Under the pieces are notes generated by a model, which had not been told where the DNA came from, ran no database searches, and saw only the letters and a program-made list of their open reading frames with translations. A program made the translations under genes and the position numbers. From NCBI GenBank assembly GCA_904419745.1, contig CAJFSS010000012.1:24954-88953 (forward strand): DNA of 64,000 nt, in the 5' to 3' direction. This document shows positions 44,148 through 53,145 of this stretch, one piece after another. Within the stretch, counting starts at the first letter, position 1. Every line of letters begins with the position of its first letter. Source of the DNA: Candidatus Pseudoruminococcus merdavium. Lineage in GTDB: Bacteria > Bacillota > Clostridia > Oscillospirales > Ruminococcaceae.

Positions 44148-45410
44148 TTATGCTTTTACTTCTTCTTTGGCGTTTTGTGCATATTTCCGGCTTGCTACAT
44201 AGGCAAAAACCAGGCATAACGACATCACAATACTCATGATTCCGAGGACAATCCATGCCAGAGTATAGGAACCGCTGATATCAAACAGCCACCCAATGAC
44301 AGGTACGCCTAGAGCATATCCGCCATTGACAAACATGGTGGTAAAACCAAAAATATCGGAGTAGTTTTTCGTGCCAAAAGTACGGCTTGCAACTACAGAT
44401 GGAGTTACTGTCCCAATACACTGCCCAAACCCAAAGGCAACCGCCATGATATACAACATAGGCTGGCTGGAAATAGTCAGCAACAGGATCATGGAGACAA
44501 GCATGGTCGCGTTTCCAAAGAGAATCCCAGCCTTAACTCCGAACTTGTCATAGACATAACCGAGAATCATCTTTCCTGGAACTGCTACAAGCAGGTAAAG
44601 AGAAGAAACCGTCGACGCCGTTTCCAGAGTATAACCTGCACTGACAACTGCACTTGGGACATGCAAGATAGCTGCCCCGGTAAAATTCGTCATGGCAACC
44701 CCGAAAATGAACACCCAAAACAGTGGCTTTTGAAACAATTCTTTGAGGGTCGCATTCCATTCCCGACTTGGTTTTGCCTTTCCAGCGCTCTGGAGGGTTT
44801 CCCCATACCCATAGGCCTTCAATCCCTTTTCCTCCGGGGTTCTACGAATAAAAATACCGACGACAGGCACTAGAATGACAAGAATAATCAATGCCAGCAC
44901 TCGGTAAGTAACGCGCCAACCATAGTCCACAATCAGCCATCCCATCAGTTTACTCAGGACCGTCCCGCCAATTCCGGAACCTGCCATCGCAATACTGATG
45001 ATAAACGCACGTTTCTTTTGAAACCAGTTTGTCAATACGACATTCACCGGAAGCATAGCCGCACTGGTGGTAAACAGGCCCTGCACAAAAGATATGATAT
45101 AGAATTGGGGCAGAGTAGATGCAAAAGACATGGCAAAGAAAACGGCGACAACCCCTATCAAGCTAATCACCCATGCCAGATGCATGTATTTTTTCGCCAT
45201 GATTTTTCCAAAAAACGGTGCTACTGCCATACCAACTAAGGATGCAATGGTCTTTGTTACAGTAAAGGCACCCTGAGAAAACCCAAATTCTGTGGTAATG
45301 GGCGAAATAGACAGGCTTGCACAGCTGACAACAGGCGCATAGCACAGTGCCATGACAAGAATACAGGCAATCAGGATATACCAGCCGTAAAAGAGTTTTG
45401 CTTTTTTCAT
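44148..45410 (-). CDS. MFS transporter (OFA/oxalate-formate antiporter-like)
   Basis: Twelve-helix carrier of 420 residues, beginning AKLFYGWYILIACILVMAL. The arrangement (FYGWYIL opening, SPITTEFGFSQGAFT, GWRVTYRVLALI) is typical of MFS members of the OFA and monocarboxylate families that exchange carboxylates. The substrate is unknown. Directly upstream lie remnants of an SDR and a LysR gene, so its original operon partner and regulator appear lost. It may still be transcribed from within the scar. Confidence 0.85.
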   Translation of the reverse strand: MKKAKLFYGWYILIACILVMALCYAPVVSCASLSISPITTEFGFSQGAFTVTKTIASLVGMAVAPFFGKIMAKKYMHLAWVISLIGVVAVFFAMSFASTLPQFYIISFVQGLFTTSAAMLPVNVVLTNWFQKKRAFIISIAMAGSGIGGTVLSKLMGWLIVDYGWRVTYRVLALIILVILVPVVGIFIRRTPEEKGLKAYGYGETLQSAGKAKPSREWNATLKELFQKPLFWVFIFGVAMTNFTGAAILHVPSAVVSAGYTLETASTVSSLYLLVAVPGKMILGYVYDKFGVKAGILFGNATMLVSMILLLTISSQPMLYIMAVAFGFGQCIGTVTPSVVASRTFGTKNYSDIFGFTTMFVNGGYALGVPVIGWLFDISGSYTLAWIVLGIMSIVMSLCLVFAYVASRKYAQNAKEEVKA

Positions 45411-45428
45411 TGCAACATTCCCCCGCTG

Positions 45429-45485
45429 TTAGATAACAGTATATCCGCCATCCACCAAAATGTGCTGGCCGTGACTCCAGGCATC
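45429..45485 (-). pseudogene. 3' remnant of a short-chain dehydrogenase
   Basis: Read on the minus strand, the last 17 codons before a TAA give WSHGQHILVDGGYTVI, the typical SDR C-terminus (VDGG). No upstream SDR sequence is present; the frame runs into LysR-like sequence of the opposite strand at about 45485. It lies 18 bp upstream of the MFS start, so it was probably the first gene of an SDR-MFS operon. Confidence 0.8.
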
Positions 45486-46066
45486 TTATATACTTATTGG
45501 GATGTACTCAACCAATTAGAAAAAAGCGGTGTAAACCTCCTAGAACTCTACGACTATCAATGCGATAAGGCGGTAAAGGAGGAAACTGCCTGTATGGGCA
45601 TCGGCGTTGAGCCCGTGGACACTTCCCTTTTTGATGTGATTCCACTGGCACACCACCCACTGTATGCTATTTGCTCTGAATCCCATCCGCTTGCCCAAAA
45701 AACTCCCTTACTTTTTCAGATTCGGAAAACCAACACCTAATCATTTTTGGTAAAAATTATAAATCCAATCGGCGTTGGGAGCAGACCCTGCACGACCGTA
45801 AAATCCATCATATCCGCATCAGCGAAACAGACAATGCAGTCAACATGTATAAACGTTGCCAGGACGGAAATACTCTCGCATTTTCCCCAATCTTTCCGGA
45901 TTCCTCCTATCCAAAGTTTCATTGTCTTGCAATTCCCCTGTATGAGGATGTTAGCTGGTCTGTATGTCTGATTACTAAAAAGGGAATTCGATTGAAACCG
46001 CGGGAAGAGCAGTTAAAAAATTTTCTGATTGAACTTTTTTATGGAGAAGAAAAAAAACACAGATAA
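45486..46066 (+). pseudogene. LysR-type regulator remnant, 5'-truncated and frameshifted
   Basis: Plus-strand frame from about 45486 (ILYTYWDVLNQLEKSGVNL) resembles the substrate-binding domain of LysR regulators. No HTH domain is present upstream. The frame breaks in a run of five T (45712-45716). If one T were added, it would continue as SDSENQHLIIFG and then through the second half, MYKRCQDGNTLAFSP to the stop at 46066 with a normal LysR end. So it is a decayed gene with one truncation and one homopolymer frameshift. Confidence 0.8.
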
Positions 46067-46110
46067 GCAAACAGCCTGTGCGTATGAAATCATACGCACA
46101 GGCTGTTTGC
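46067..46110. terminator. Perfect 21-bp hairpin terminator
   Basis: Arms 46067-46087 and 46090-46110 are exact complements (GCAAACAGCCTGTGCG... in the left arm) with a 2-base centre. It sits in a convergent gap between the LysR remnant and the minus-strand MFS gene. T-rich sequence lies on both sides. Confidence 0.8.
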
Positions 46111-46119
46111 TTCTTAAAT

Positions 46120-47367
46120 TTATTCTTTCGACTGTTTGCCTGCTCTTTCAGAGAGCCAAAGCAGGATATATCCCATAATAAAAAGTACCGCCAATGCCAG
46201 AACCCCATAAGTGGAAGTCCCAAACAGAAACGCACAAACTGCAATGATCATCGGGCCAAAAAAATCTGCAAATTTTCCAAAAATATCGAAAAACCCAAAG
46301 TATTCATTGGATTCCTCCTTGGGAATCATTTTTCCAAAACAGGAACGGGACAGGGACTGGATCCCTCCCTGGCACATCCCAACGACGACAGCGAGCACCC
46401 AGAACTCCCAGGCTTTGTCGAGTTGATAGCCAAAAATACAGATCCCAATATAGATTAGGATAAAGATACGGATCATCCGGATAGGACCGAATTTTTGCGC
46501 CAGTCGCGCACTGTAAATCGCACAGGGAAATGCAACAACCTGAGTGAGCAGCAGTGCCAGAATCATGCTGGTATCCCCAATACCTACTTCAGCACCATAG
46601 GTAGTTGCCATGGAAATAATCGTATAGACCCCGTCGATATAGCAAAAATAAGAGAGAATATAAAACAGCAGGCGTTTATCCTTTTTAATTTTTCCAAAAG
46701 TTTTCCCTAAACGCTGGAACGCATCCTTCACTTTTCCCTTCCTGTCCTGTAAATAGTAAGTCTGTTTCACATTTTTCAGAAGTGGGATTGTCAAGGCAAT
46801 CCACCAGACTGCCGTAATCAGAAAAGAAATTTGCGTAGCCAGCATGGTACTCAATCCAAACGGTTTGACAAAGATCAACAAAATCCCAATGACAAACGGA
46901 ATGCAGCTGCCGATATACCCCCAGGCATAACCATGGGAAGAAATACGGTCCATTCTCTCATCCGTGGTCACATCTGTAAGCATAGAATCATAAAACACAT
47001 TGCAGGCAGAATATCCCAGCCGTGCAATGACAAAGAACGCCAAAAATGCCATCCAGTTTTCTGTCAAGCTCAATAAAATCAGGCCGCCAATCCCTAATAC
47101 CAGGAAAAAGACAAACAGCCGCTTTTTCATTCCCTGGTAATCGGCAATTGCTCCCAAAATAGGAGAAAGCAGCGCTAAAATCAACACGGAAACCGCCGTA
47201 ACAGTTGCCCACACCCCAGAAGCATAGACAGTATCAATGTTTGCAGAATCTGTAAGCCCTTTAAAAAAAATTGGGATTGTTGTGGATACCAGCAGAATAA
47301 AAGCAGAATTTGCAATGTCATATAAAATCCAGCTTTTTTCTGTCCGGGTCATCTTGTTGTCGTTCAT
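46120..47367 (-). CDS. MFS transporter, UMF1/ATG22-like family
   Basis: Twelve-helix protein of 415 residues. It starts RTEKSWILYDIANSAF, which is the hallmark of the UMF1 (ATG22-like) family, and contains HGYAWGYIGSCI and RSCFGKMIPKEESNEYFGF, also conserved. Bacterial members are uncharacterised carriers, perhaps for amino acids by analogy to the fungal vacuolar effluxer. It is a single gene, divergent from the phospholipase-like gene at 47523. Confidence 0.88.
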   Translation of the reverse strand: MNDNKMTRTEKSWILYDIANSAFILLVSTTIPIFFKGLTDSANIDTVYASGVWATVTAVSVLILALLSPILGAIADYQGMKKRLFVFFLVLGIGGLILLSLTENWMAFLAFFVIARLGYSACNVFYDSMLTDVTTDERMDRISSHGYAWGYIGSCIPFVIGILLIFVKPFGLSTMLATQISFLITAVWWIALTIPLLKNVKQTYYLQDRKGKVKDAFQRLGKTFGKIKKDKRLLFYILSYFCYIDGVYTIISMATTYGAEVGIGDTSMILALLLTQVVAFPCAIYSARLAQKFGPIRMIRIFILIYIGICIFGYQLDKAWEFWVLAVVVGMCQGGIQSLSRSCFGKMIPKEESNEYFGFFDIFGKFADFFGPMIIAVCAFLFGTSTYGVLALAVLFIMGYILLWLSERAGKQSKE

Positions 47368-47431
47368 GTTCTTACCCTGCCATTCACAAAAAATTTAAAG
47401 TTTTGTACATGCTTATTTTACACGAGTCTGT

Positions 47432-47460
47432 TTCGCAAAGCTACCCCTTTCCTGTATAAT
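47432..47460 (+). promoter_or_regulatory. Promoter of the 47523 gene
   Basis: TTCGCA (47432-47437) and consensus TATAAT (47455-47460), spacer 17 bp, about 50 bp before the GAGGAGATGATAAA ribosome binding site. Confidence 0.65.
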
Positions 47461-47522
47461 ATAAGTTAGATTTTTTGTAATTTTCTATCTTTCCATAGAA
47501 ATTCCATTGAGGAGATGATAAA

Positions 47523-48476
47523 ATGGCTGATTTTGTTACACATACCCTGTTTGGCGAACGGGTGGTTTCCGACCTGCCTGCTGTTGCCCAACGTGTTTTC
47601 CATTTACATCCCGCTGCATTTTACTGGGGATTACAAGGGCCTGATTTGCTGTTTTTCCGAAAGGCACTGTTTGGTTCCGGGCCGCTGTATAAATACGCTT
47701 CCATGATGCATGGGGAAAAAAACACTGAACTTTTTACCTGCATGCTCCAATATATTGACGCGCTTGACGGGCAGGAAAAACAAACTGCTTTGTCCTACTT
47801 TTATGGATTTCTCTGCCACTATGCACTGGACAGTGAAATACATCCATATGTTTATTGCCGTCAATATGAGCTGGCGGAAAAATATCCTGCGGTCAGCGGT
47901 TCCGCTTTGCACTGCCAAATTGAAACCGATATCGACAGCGTCCTATATACCCGGCTCAAAAAAGAGCCGATTACCTCCTTTTCTCCGGAAAAGCTATATG
48001 CCATTCCCAAAGAGGAGTGTGATATCGTTGCAAAAATTTACACCCATGTTTTAAAAAACGTATATGGGCAATCCGTCCCTTATGAACAAATTGTCAAATG
48101 TTTTTCGGATACGCTCACGATCCAAAAACTCCTGTTTTCTGGATCAAAAGCCGTTTTTGCTGCAACAAAGGGAATTGACGCACTGATGCGTTCAAAAAAC
48201 CTCGTTTCATCCCATGTTAAGGGAAAGGAGCCAAAATGGGATTGTCTGAACTTAAAACATGCGGCCTGGTATAACCCCTATCTTCCCGAGAAAAAACGTA
48301 AAGAAAGCGTACTCGGAATCCTGACAATTGCAGGACAAAAAGCTATTTCCCTCGCAAAAAAATACACTCGCCAGTTGGAACAGCATGATTTTCAGTCCCC
48401 TATTATTTTAACGGAGACATTTTCCAATGGAGACCTTCGCAGGGATGGACCTGGAAAAACCAAAACAAAGGAGTAA
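47523..48476 (+). CDS. Zinc-dependent phospholipase C-like protein
   Basis: Protein of 317 residues resembling the Zn_dep_PLC (S1/P1-like) family: N-terminal DFVTHTLFG, GLQGPDLLFF, and YGFLCHYALDSEIHPYV supply the His and Asp residues that hold zinc. The remainder is mostly helical. There is no signal peptide, so it probably acts inside the cell, unlike secreted toxins. The substrate is unknown. It lies 6 bp before the nitrilase gene, with which it is likely co-transcribed. Ordinary clostridial homologues are uncharacterised. Confidence 0.8.
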   Translation: MADFVTHTLFGERVVSDLPAVAQRVFHLHPAAFYWGLQGPDLLFFRKALFGSGPLYKYASMMHGEKNTELFTCMLQYIDALDGQEKQTALSYFYGFLCHYALDSEIHPYVYCRQYELAEKYPAVSGSALHCQIETDIDSVLYTRLKKEPITSFSPEKLYAIPKEECDIVAKIYTHVLKNVYGQSVPYEQIVKCFSDTLTIQKLLFSGSKAVFAATKGIDALMRSKNLVSSHVKGKEPKWDCLNLKHAAWYNPYLPEKKRKESVLGILTIAGQKAISLAKKYTRQLEQHDFQSPIILTETFSNGDLRRDGPGKTKTKE

Positions 48477-48482
48477 TTCACC

Positions 48483-49304
48483 ATGAAACTCACAATTGCC
48501 TGCTGTCAGGTGCCGGTCACGGAAGACCTGGAACAGAATCTTGCTACGGCAGAACGGTACATTACAAACGCTGCACACAGAGGTGCTCAGATTGTCCTGC
48601 TGCCTGAGATGTTCTGCTGCCCTTACGACAATTCCTGTTTTCCCTCTTACGCACAGCCGGTGGATGGGGAAATTGCCATACGGTTAGCCAATGCCGCAAA
48701 AAAGCATGGGATTTATCTCTTTGCGGGCTCTTTTCCAGAACGAGAAGGAGAAAATATCTATAATACCTGCCTGATATTTGACCGTACAGGCACCCTGATT
48801 GGACGTCACCGCAAGGCCCATCTTTTTGATATTAATGTAGAAGGCGGGGTTGCTTTTCAGGAATCCGCCATTTTGACTGCCGGCAACGCCATTACAACAG
48901 TACTCACTGAATATGGCCCTATCGGTGTTGCCATCTGTTTTGACATGCGTTTTGTAGAGCCTTTCCGTATCATGGCCTTGCGCGGTGCAAAACTGATCGT
49001 ACTCCCCTCTGCCTTTAACATGACAACCGGGCCCGCACATTGGGAACTGACATTGCGTGCCAGGGCACTGGACAACCAGGTGTTTATCGCCGCGTGTGCC
49101 CCTGCTCAAAACCCGGACGCATCCTATCTTTCCTATGGACACTCCATGGTCACTTCTCCTTGGGGGGACGTCCTGGGGCAGCTTGGATTTGAAGAAGGGA
49201 TTCTTCTGTCTGAAATTGATCTGGACAAAGTCGACGCTGTCAGAAAACAACTTCCAATTTTATCTGCCCGGCGCACCGATCTCTATGAACTAAAAGAACT
49301 TTGA
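48483..49304 (+). CDS. Carbon-nitrogen hydrolase (Nit2/omega-amidase-like)
   Basis: Nitrilase-superfamily amidase of 273 residues. The Glu-Lys-Cys triad is visible in VLLPEMFCC, HRKAHLFDI and VAICFDMRF. The LRGAKLIVLPSAFNMTTGPAHWELTLRARALDNQ segment is characteristic of omega-amidase/Nit2 proteins, which hydrolyse alpha-ketoglutaramate or similar. Substrate is inferred only. It follows the phospholipase-like gene by 6 bp. Confidence 0.9.
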   Translation: MKLTIACCQVPVTEDLEQNLATAERYITNAAHRGAQIVLLPEMFCCPYDNSCFPSYAQPVDGEIAIRLANAAKKHGIYLFAGSFPEREGENIYNTCLIFDRTGTLIGRHRKAHLFDINVEGGVAFQESAILTAGNAITTVLTEYGPIGVAICFDMRFVEPFRIMALRGAKLIVLPSAFNMTTGPAHWELTLRARALDNQVFIAACAPAQNPDASYLSYGHSMVTSPWGDVLGQLGFEEGILLSEIDLDKVDAVRKQLPILSARRTDLYELKEL

Positions 49305-49395
49305 TAGGGCTGCGTAAACTAACCACTCTTCGTATTCTTTCGTCCATTTCAGAGAGAAGTCTTTTGGGAAATTTCTGTAAGCAAAAAATACCGTA

Positions 49396-49437
49396 AAAAA
49401 CACAGTGGAACAGCAAATGCTGGCCCACTGTGTTTTT
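49396..49437. terminator. Bidirectional terminator between 48483 and 49450 genes
   Basis: Stem AAAAACACAGTGG with its complement, loop about 15 nt with an inner CAGCA/TGCTG pairing. T-runs lie on both sides. Confidence 0.75.
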
Positions 49438-49449
49438 ATCTACGCGATT

Positions 49450-50859
49450 TTATTTGTTGCCATAGAAGCATGCAAATGCACGATATGCCATATAGACATC
49501 CGTCTTTGCCACCACTTCAAAAGGAGCATGCATGGAAAGAACGGGCACACCAAGATCAATGACATCAACATCAAGGTTTGCAATGAATTTTGCGACTGTT
49601 CCACCGCCGCCCATATCGACTTTACCAAGCTCACCAATCTGCCAAACGACGCCGTTTTCATCTAGCATCCGGCGGATTTCACCCATGAATTCTGCAGAAG
49701 CATCAGAAGTTCCGCCTTTTCCTCTGGAACCAGTATACTTGGTGATGACAACGCCTTTATTGAGATAGCTACAGTTGTTTTTCTCTGAAACATCCGGGAA
49801 AGTCGGATCAAAGGCCGCATTGACATCTGCGGACAGGCATTTGGATTTGGACAGGACATAATGAACCGGAAGTTCTTCTGCTTCCGCAAGCATTTCAATG
49901 AAATACTTCATGTAAGAAGAGTTAAGGCCGGTATTGCCATCGCTTCCCACTTCTTCTTTATCTGTCAAAACAGTCACGGTAGTATACTCAGGATTCTTTG
50001 CCTCAAACTCCGCCATTAATGCTGTATAAGCGCATACGCGGTCATCATGGCCATAAGAGCCAATCATGCTGCGATCAAAGCCAAGATCTTTCGCCTTTTC
50101 CCTTGGAACGGCAGCAAGTTCAGCGGAAAGGAAGTCAGATTCCACAATCCCATATTTCTCATGCAGGATTTTCAGGATATTCAGTTTCACTTTTTCTCCT
50201 GCTTTATCGTCTTTGATCGGCATGCTGCCAATCAGGATATTGAGTTCTTCGCCCTGGATGCCTTCTCCCAGAGTTCTCTTATTCTGGTTTGCCGCCAGAT
50301 GTGGGAGCAAATCCGTGGTGCAGAATACGGGATCGTTTTCATCCTCGCCGATGTTTACAGTCACGGTTTTCCCATCCCTTGTGATAACAACGCCATGCAA
50401 AGCGAGAGGAAGGGTTGCCCACTGATATTTACGGATACCGCCATAATAGTGGGTCTTTAAGTACGCCAGGTCATTATCCTGATACATTGGATTTGGTTTG
50501 AGATCCAAACGGGGGGAATCGATGTGAGCGGCTGCAATCCGGACTCCCTCTTTCAAGGATTTTGTACCAATTGTGGAGAAAATAACTGCTTTTCCGCGGT
50601 TATTGAAATATACTTTATCGCCCGGCTGGTAATGAGAACCCGGGACAAACTCTGTATATCCTCTTTCTTTTGCCAATTCAATTGAGGTGATTACGGCCTC
50701 GCGCTCAATTTTTGCGTGATCCAAAAAGGTCTTATAGTCCTCACAAAAGGTATTAATTTTTGCAAGCTCTTCGTCACTGACAACCTCGCCTGCATGTTTT
50801 GGGGAGTAGCAAAGCTCTTCTGCCAGCTGCTCGCCATAGGTTTTTTTGCTTTCTTCCAT
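49450..50859 (-). CDS. M18-family aminopeptidase (ApeB-like)
   Basis: Metallo-aminopeptidase of 469 residues that removes N-terminal residues from peptides in the cytoplasm. The metal ligands appear in AAHIDSPRLDLKPNP, in KEEVGSDGNTGLNS, and near the C-terminus in LSMHAPFEVVAKTDVYMAYR. The DDRVCAYTALMAE motif is also typical of M18. A TAGGAGGTAGTAACC site precedes the ATG. It lies 21 bp downstream of the lytic transglycosylase gene on the same strand. Confidence 0.93.
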   Translation of the reverse strand: MEESKKTYGEQLAEELCYSPKHAGEVVSDEELAKINTFCEDYKTFLDHAKIEREAVITSIELAKERGYTEFVPGSHYQPGDKVYFNNRGKAVIFSTIGTKSLKEGVRIAAAHIDSPRLDLKPNPMYQDNDLAYLKTHYYGGIRKYQWATLPLALHGVVITRDGKTVTVNIGEDENDPVFCTTDLLPHLAANQNKRTLGEGIQGEELNILIGSMPIKDDKAGEKVKLNILKILHEKYGIVESDFLSAELAAVPREKAKDLGFDRSMIGSYGHDDRVCAYTALMAEFEAKNPEYTTVTVLTDKEEVGSDGNTGLNSSYMKYFIEMLAEAEELPVHYVLSKSKCLSADVNAAFDPTFPDVSEKNNCSYLNKGVVITKYTGSRGKGGTSDASAEFMGEIRRMLDENGVVWQIGELGKVDMGGGGTVAKFIANLDVDVIDLGVPVLSMHAPFEVVAKTDVYMAYRAFACFYGNK

Positions 50860-50880
50860 GGTTACTACCTCCTAAAAATT

Positions 50881-51480
50881 TTATAAATCATATAGCTTAT
50901 GATACATGATAAGCGCCTGATTCACTTTATTAATATAATGCCTTGTGTCCGACGGGATGTCCGTCAAAACGCCGTCTTTGGAATACTGGGGATTTTCCAG
51001 CCAGGCAATTACATTGGAGCGTCCTGCATGATAGGCGGCAAAGACAAGGTCATTTTCGCCAAATTCATCATAGAGAAGCTTGAGAATATAGGTTCCATAC
51101 TTGATATTTGTCTCTGGATCAAATGCTTTGTCAAAGTCCACGGGTTCTTTCGTGCCATACCGCTGTTGGGACCAATGAAAGGCATCCTCAATCATCTGCA
51201 TCAATCCTCTTGCCCCAGCGGAAGAAGTGACGTCTGGACGAAAGCCGCTTTCTGTTTTAATAACCGCGTAAATAACGGCTTTATCCACCCCAAATTCCTC
51301 ACTGTATTTGTCCACATATTCGGTATATTCCAGTGGATAAAGGTTTGTTTCAATTTCCCGGATTATCTTTGGGGCCAAAAAAGCGCCCATCCCAATCAGA
51401 AACACCAATAAAACAGCAATGAGAAGGAAAATCCGCTGCTTTTTTCTTTTCCCGGCACGGGCTATCCGTTGATGTGACAT
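50881..51480 (-). CDS. Membrane-anchored lytic transglycosylase (SLT/Slt35-like)
   Basis: Peptidoglycan-cleaving enzyme of 199 residues. An N-terminal membrane helix (residues 15-35: IFLLIAVLLVFLIGMGAF) serves as anchor, followed by the SLT domain with catalytic Glu in VIKTESGFRPD and the SSAGARGLMQMI and FAAYHAGRSNVIAWL motifs. It starts inside the coaE stop region (19-bp overlap), after GAGGTGGAAGG, so it is translationally coupled to coaE. Confidence 0.92.
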   Translation of the reverse strand: MSHQRIARAGKRKKQRIFLLIAVLLVFLIGMGAFLAPKIIREIETNLYPLEYTEYVDKYSEEFGVDKAVIYAVIKTESGFRPDVTSSAGARGLMQMIEDAFHWSQQRYGTKEPVDFDKAFDPETNIKYGTYILKLLYDEFGENDLVFAAYHAGRSNVIAWLENPQYSKDGVLTDIPSDTRHYINKVNQALIMYHKLYDL

Positions 51481-52079
51481 CCTTCCACCTCTGCAAGCAG
51501 ACGGCAGAGTTCATGTATCTGCTTAGAAAGCTCCTCCCTGCTGCCTCCATTTTCTATAATATGCTGGCTGTGCTTTCGGTAAAACTCCTCACTGTGTTGG
51601 GCGGACATTCGCAAAAGCGCCTGTTCTTTTGTCAGCTTATCACGCTTCAAAATACGGGATAACCGGATTTCTTCGGGTGCAGTCACGGAAACAACCCGGT
51701 CACACATGGCATCTACGCCGCTTTCAAACAAAGTGGGGGCATCCAAGACGATAAGCTGGTATCCTTTTGCTGTGAGCAGCGCAATTTTTTGCTCAATACT
51801 CTTGATGATGTATGGGAACAGGATGTGCTCCAGCTTTTGTTTCTGCTCTGCACTGCAAAATGCACGAGAAGCAAGCAGTTTCCGTTTTAAGGCTCCATTT
51901 TCATCCAGTAAATCCGCCCCAAACGCTTCGCATAATTCTGAGAGGCTTGGGCAGCCAACCCTGGTCACTTCGTGAGAACATTCATCCGCATTTATAATGG
52001 CAAAGCCTTGCTGCTGCAACATCAGCGATACAGTGCTTTTTCCGGCACCGGTTTGCCCTGTCAACCCAATCAAAATCAA
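51462..52079 (-). CDS. coaE: Dephospho-CoA kinase
   Basis: Last step of coenzyme A synthesis. It is 205 residues long, P-loop GLTGQTGAGKST at residues 5-16, VLDAPTLFESG and RLSRILKRDKLTKEQALLRMSAQ as lid and substrate regions. It is coupled to the lytic transglycosylase downstream and lies 18 bp after the tsaC gene. Confidence 0.95.
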   Translation of the reverse strand: MILIGLTGQTGAGKSTVSLMLQQQGFAIINADECSHEVTRVGCPSLSELCEAFGADLLDENGALKRKLLASRAFCSAEQKQKLEHILFPYIIKSIEQKIALLTAKGYQLIVLDAPTLFESGVDAMCDRVVSVTAPEEIRLSRILKRDKLTKEQALLRMSAQHSEEFYRKHSQHIIENGGSREELSKQIHELCRLLAEVEGCHING

Positions 52080-52097
52080 TCCTTCTCGCTCCTTTTT

Positions 52098-53129
52098 CTA
52101 TAAATGGACTACTGTAAAACCAGCTGCACGGATTAATCGGTTATATACCGCCAGCCCCACTCCCGAACGATCAGGACAGTGGGCAAAAACAGTCTTGGCA
52201 CCCAGTTCATCAAACCGGCGCAGCGCATCAAACAAATGCTTTGCCTGTGCAGCACCATCCATCTGCGCCCCATAACATAGCGCTGGGACTTTGAGCTTGT
52301 CCTCATCCTCAGCGAAACAGAGAGCCCAAACATCTTTATCTGCTTGGGAATTCACATATTCAACATACTCTTCCCTGTTTCCTTCCACCATAACCACCTT
52401 GGCAAGAGGGGCATAGTGTTTGTATTTCATTCCTGGAGAAGCAGCGCGCCGCCCCTCCTCCAGTTTATGTTCCACCGCGGGATCGATCTGTGCATCCGGG
52501 AGAAAAGTACGGATCTGTTCCATAGTTACTCCACCGGGGCGAAGCAAAACCGGATGATCTCCAACCAGGGTAATGACCGTAGATTCCACTCCCACACTGC
52601 ATTCTCCGCCATCAACAATCATTTCAATTTTTCCATCCATATCGTCAAGGACATGCCTTGCCGTTGTAGGACTCGGTTTTCCGGAGAGGTTTGCAGAAGG
52701 GGCTGCAACCGGCACCCCCGCTGCACGGATAATTGCCCGTGCCACCGGGTGCGATGGGAAACGGATTGCCACGGTATCCAATCCCCCGGAAGTTTCCGAG
52801 GGGATGCAGTCCGCTTTTGGCAAGATAATTGTCAGTGGACCAGGCCAAAAATGTTCAGCCAGCAGCCTTGCAGACTCCGGGATATTAGTCACCAATGTGG
52901 CAAGCTGCTCAAACTGTGCAATATGAACAATCAGGGGATTGTCCTGCGGTCTTCCCTTTGCCTCAAAAATCCGTCGAACCGCCTGTCCGTCCAGTGCATT
53001 GGCGCCCAGCCCGTAGACTGTTTCCGTGGGAATGGCAACCAAACCGCCTTCCCTCAAGATTTGGCCCGCCTGTTCAATTTCCTCCTGCTGGCTCTGCAAA
53101 TCAACAATCTTTGTGTAAAGCGTTTTCAT
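52098..53129 (-). CDS. tsaC: Threonylcarbamoyl-AMP synthase, Sua5/YwlC type
   Basis: Makes threonylcarbamoyl-AMP for the t6A modification of ANN-reading tRNAs. Residues 1-210 are the YrdC/TsaC domain with TETVYGLGANALD, KGRPQDNPLIVH and ANLSGKPSPT. The C-terminal 120 residues are the Sua5 domain, so this is the long Sua5/YwlC form. The open frame begins at 53219. The ATG at 53129 after AGGAACAGGCG is chosen, giving 343 residues. It follows prfA by 16 bp, a common arrangement. Confidence 0.94.
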   Translation of the reverse strand: MKTLYTKIVDLQSQQEEIEQAGQILREGGLVAIPTETVYGLGANALDGQAVRRIFEAKGRPQDNPLIVHIAQFEQLATLVTNIPESARLLAEHFWPGPLTIILPKADCIPSETSGGLDTVAIRFPSHPVARAIIRAAGVPVAAPSANLSGKPSPTTARHVLDDMDGKIEMIVDGGECSVGVESTVITLVGDHPVLLRPGGVTMEQIRTFLPDAQIDPAVEHKLEEGRRAASPGMKYKHYAPLAKVVMVEGNREEYVEYVNSQADKDVWALCFAEDEDKLKVPALCYGAQMDGAAQAKHLFDALRRFDELGAKTVFAHCPDRSGVGLAVYNRLIRAAGFTVVHL

Positions 53130-53145
53130 ATTTGTTCGCCTGTTC

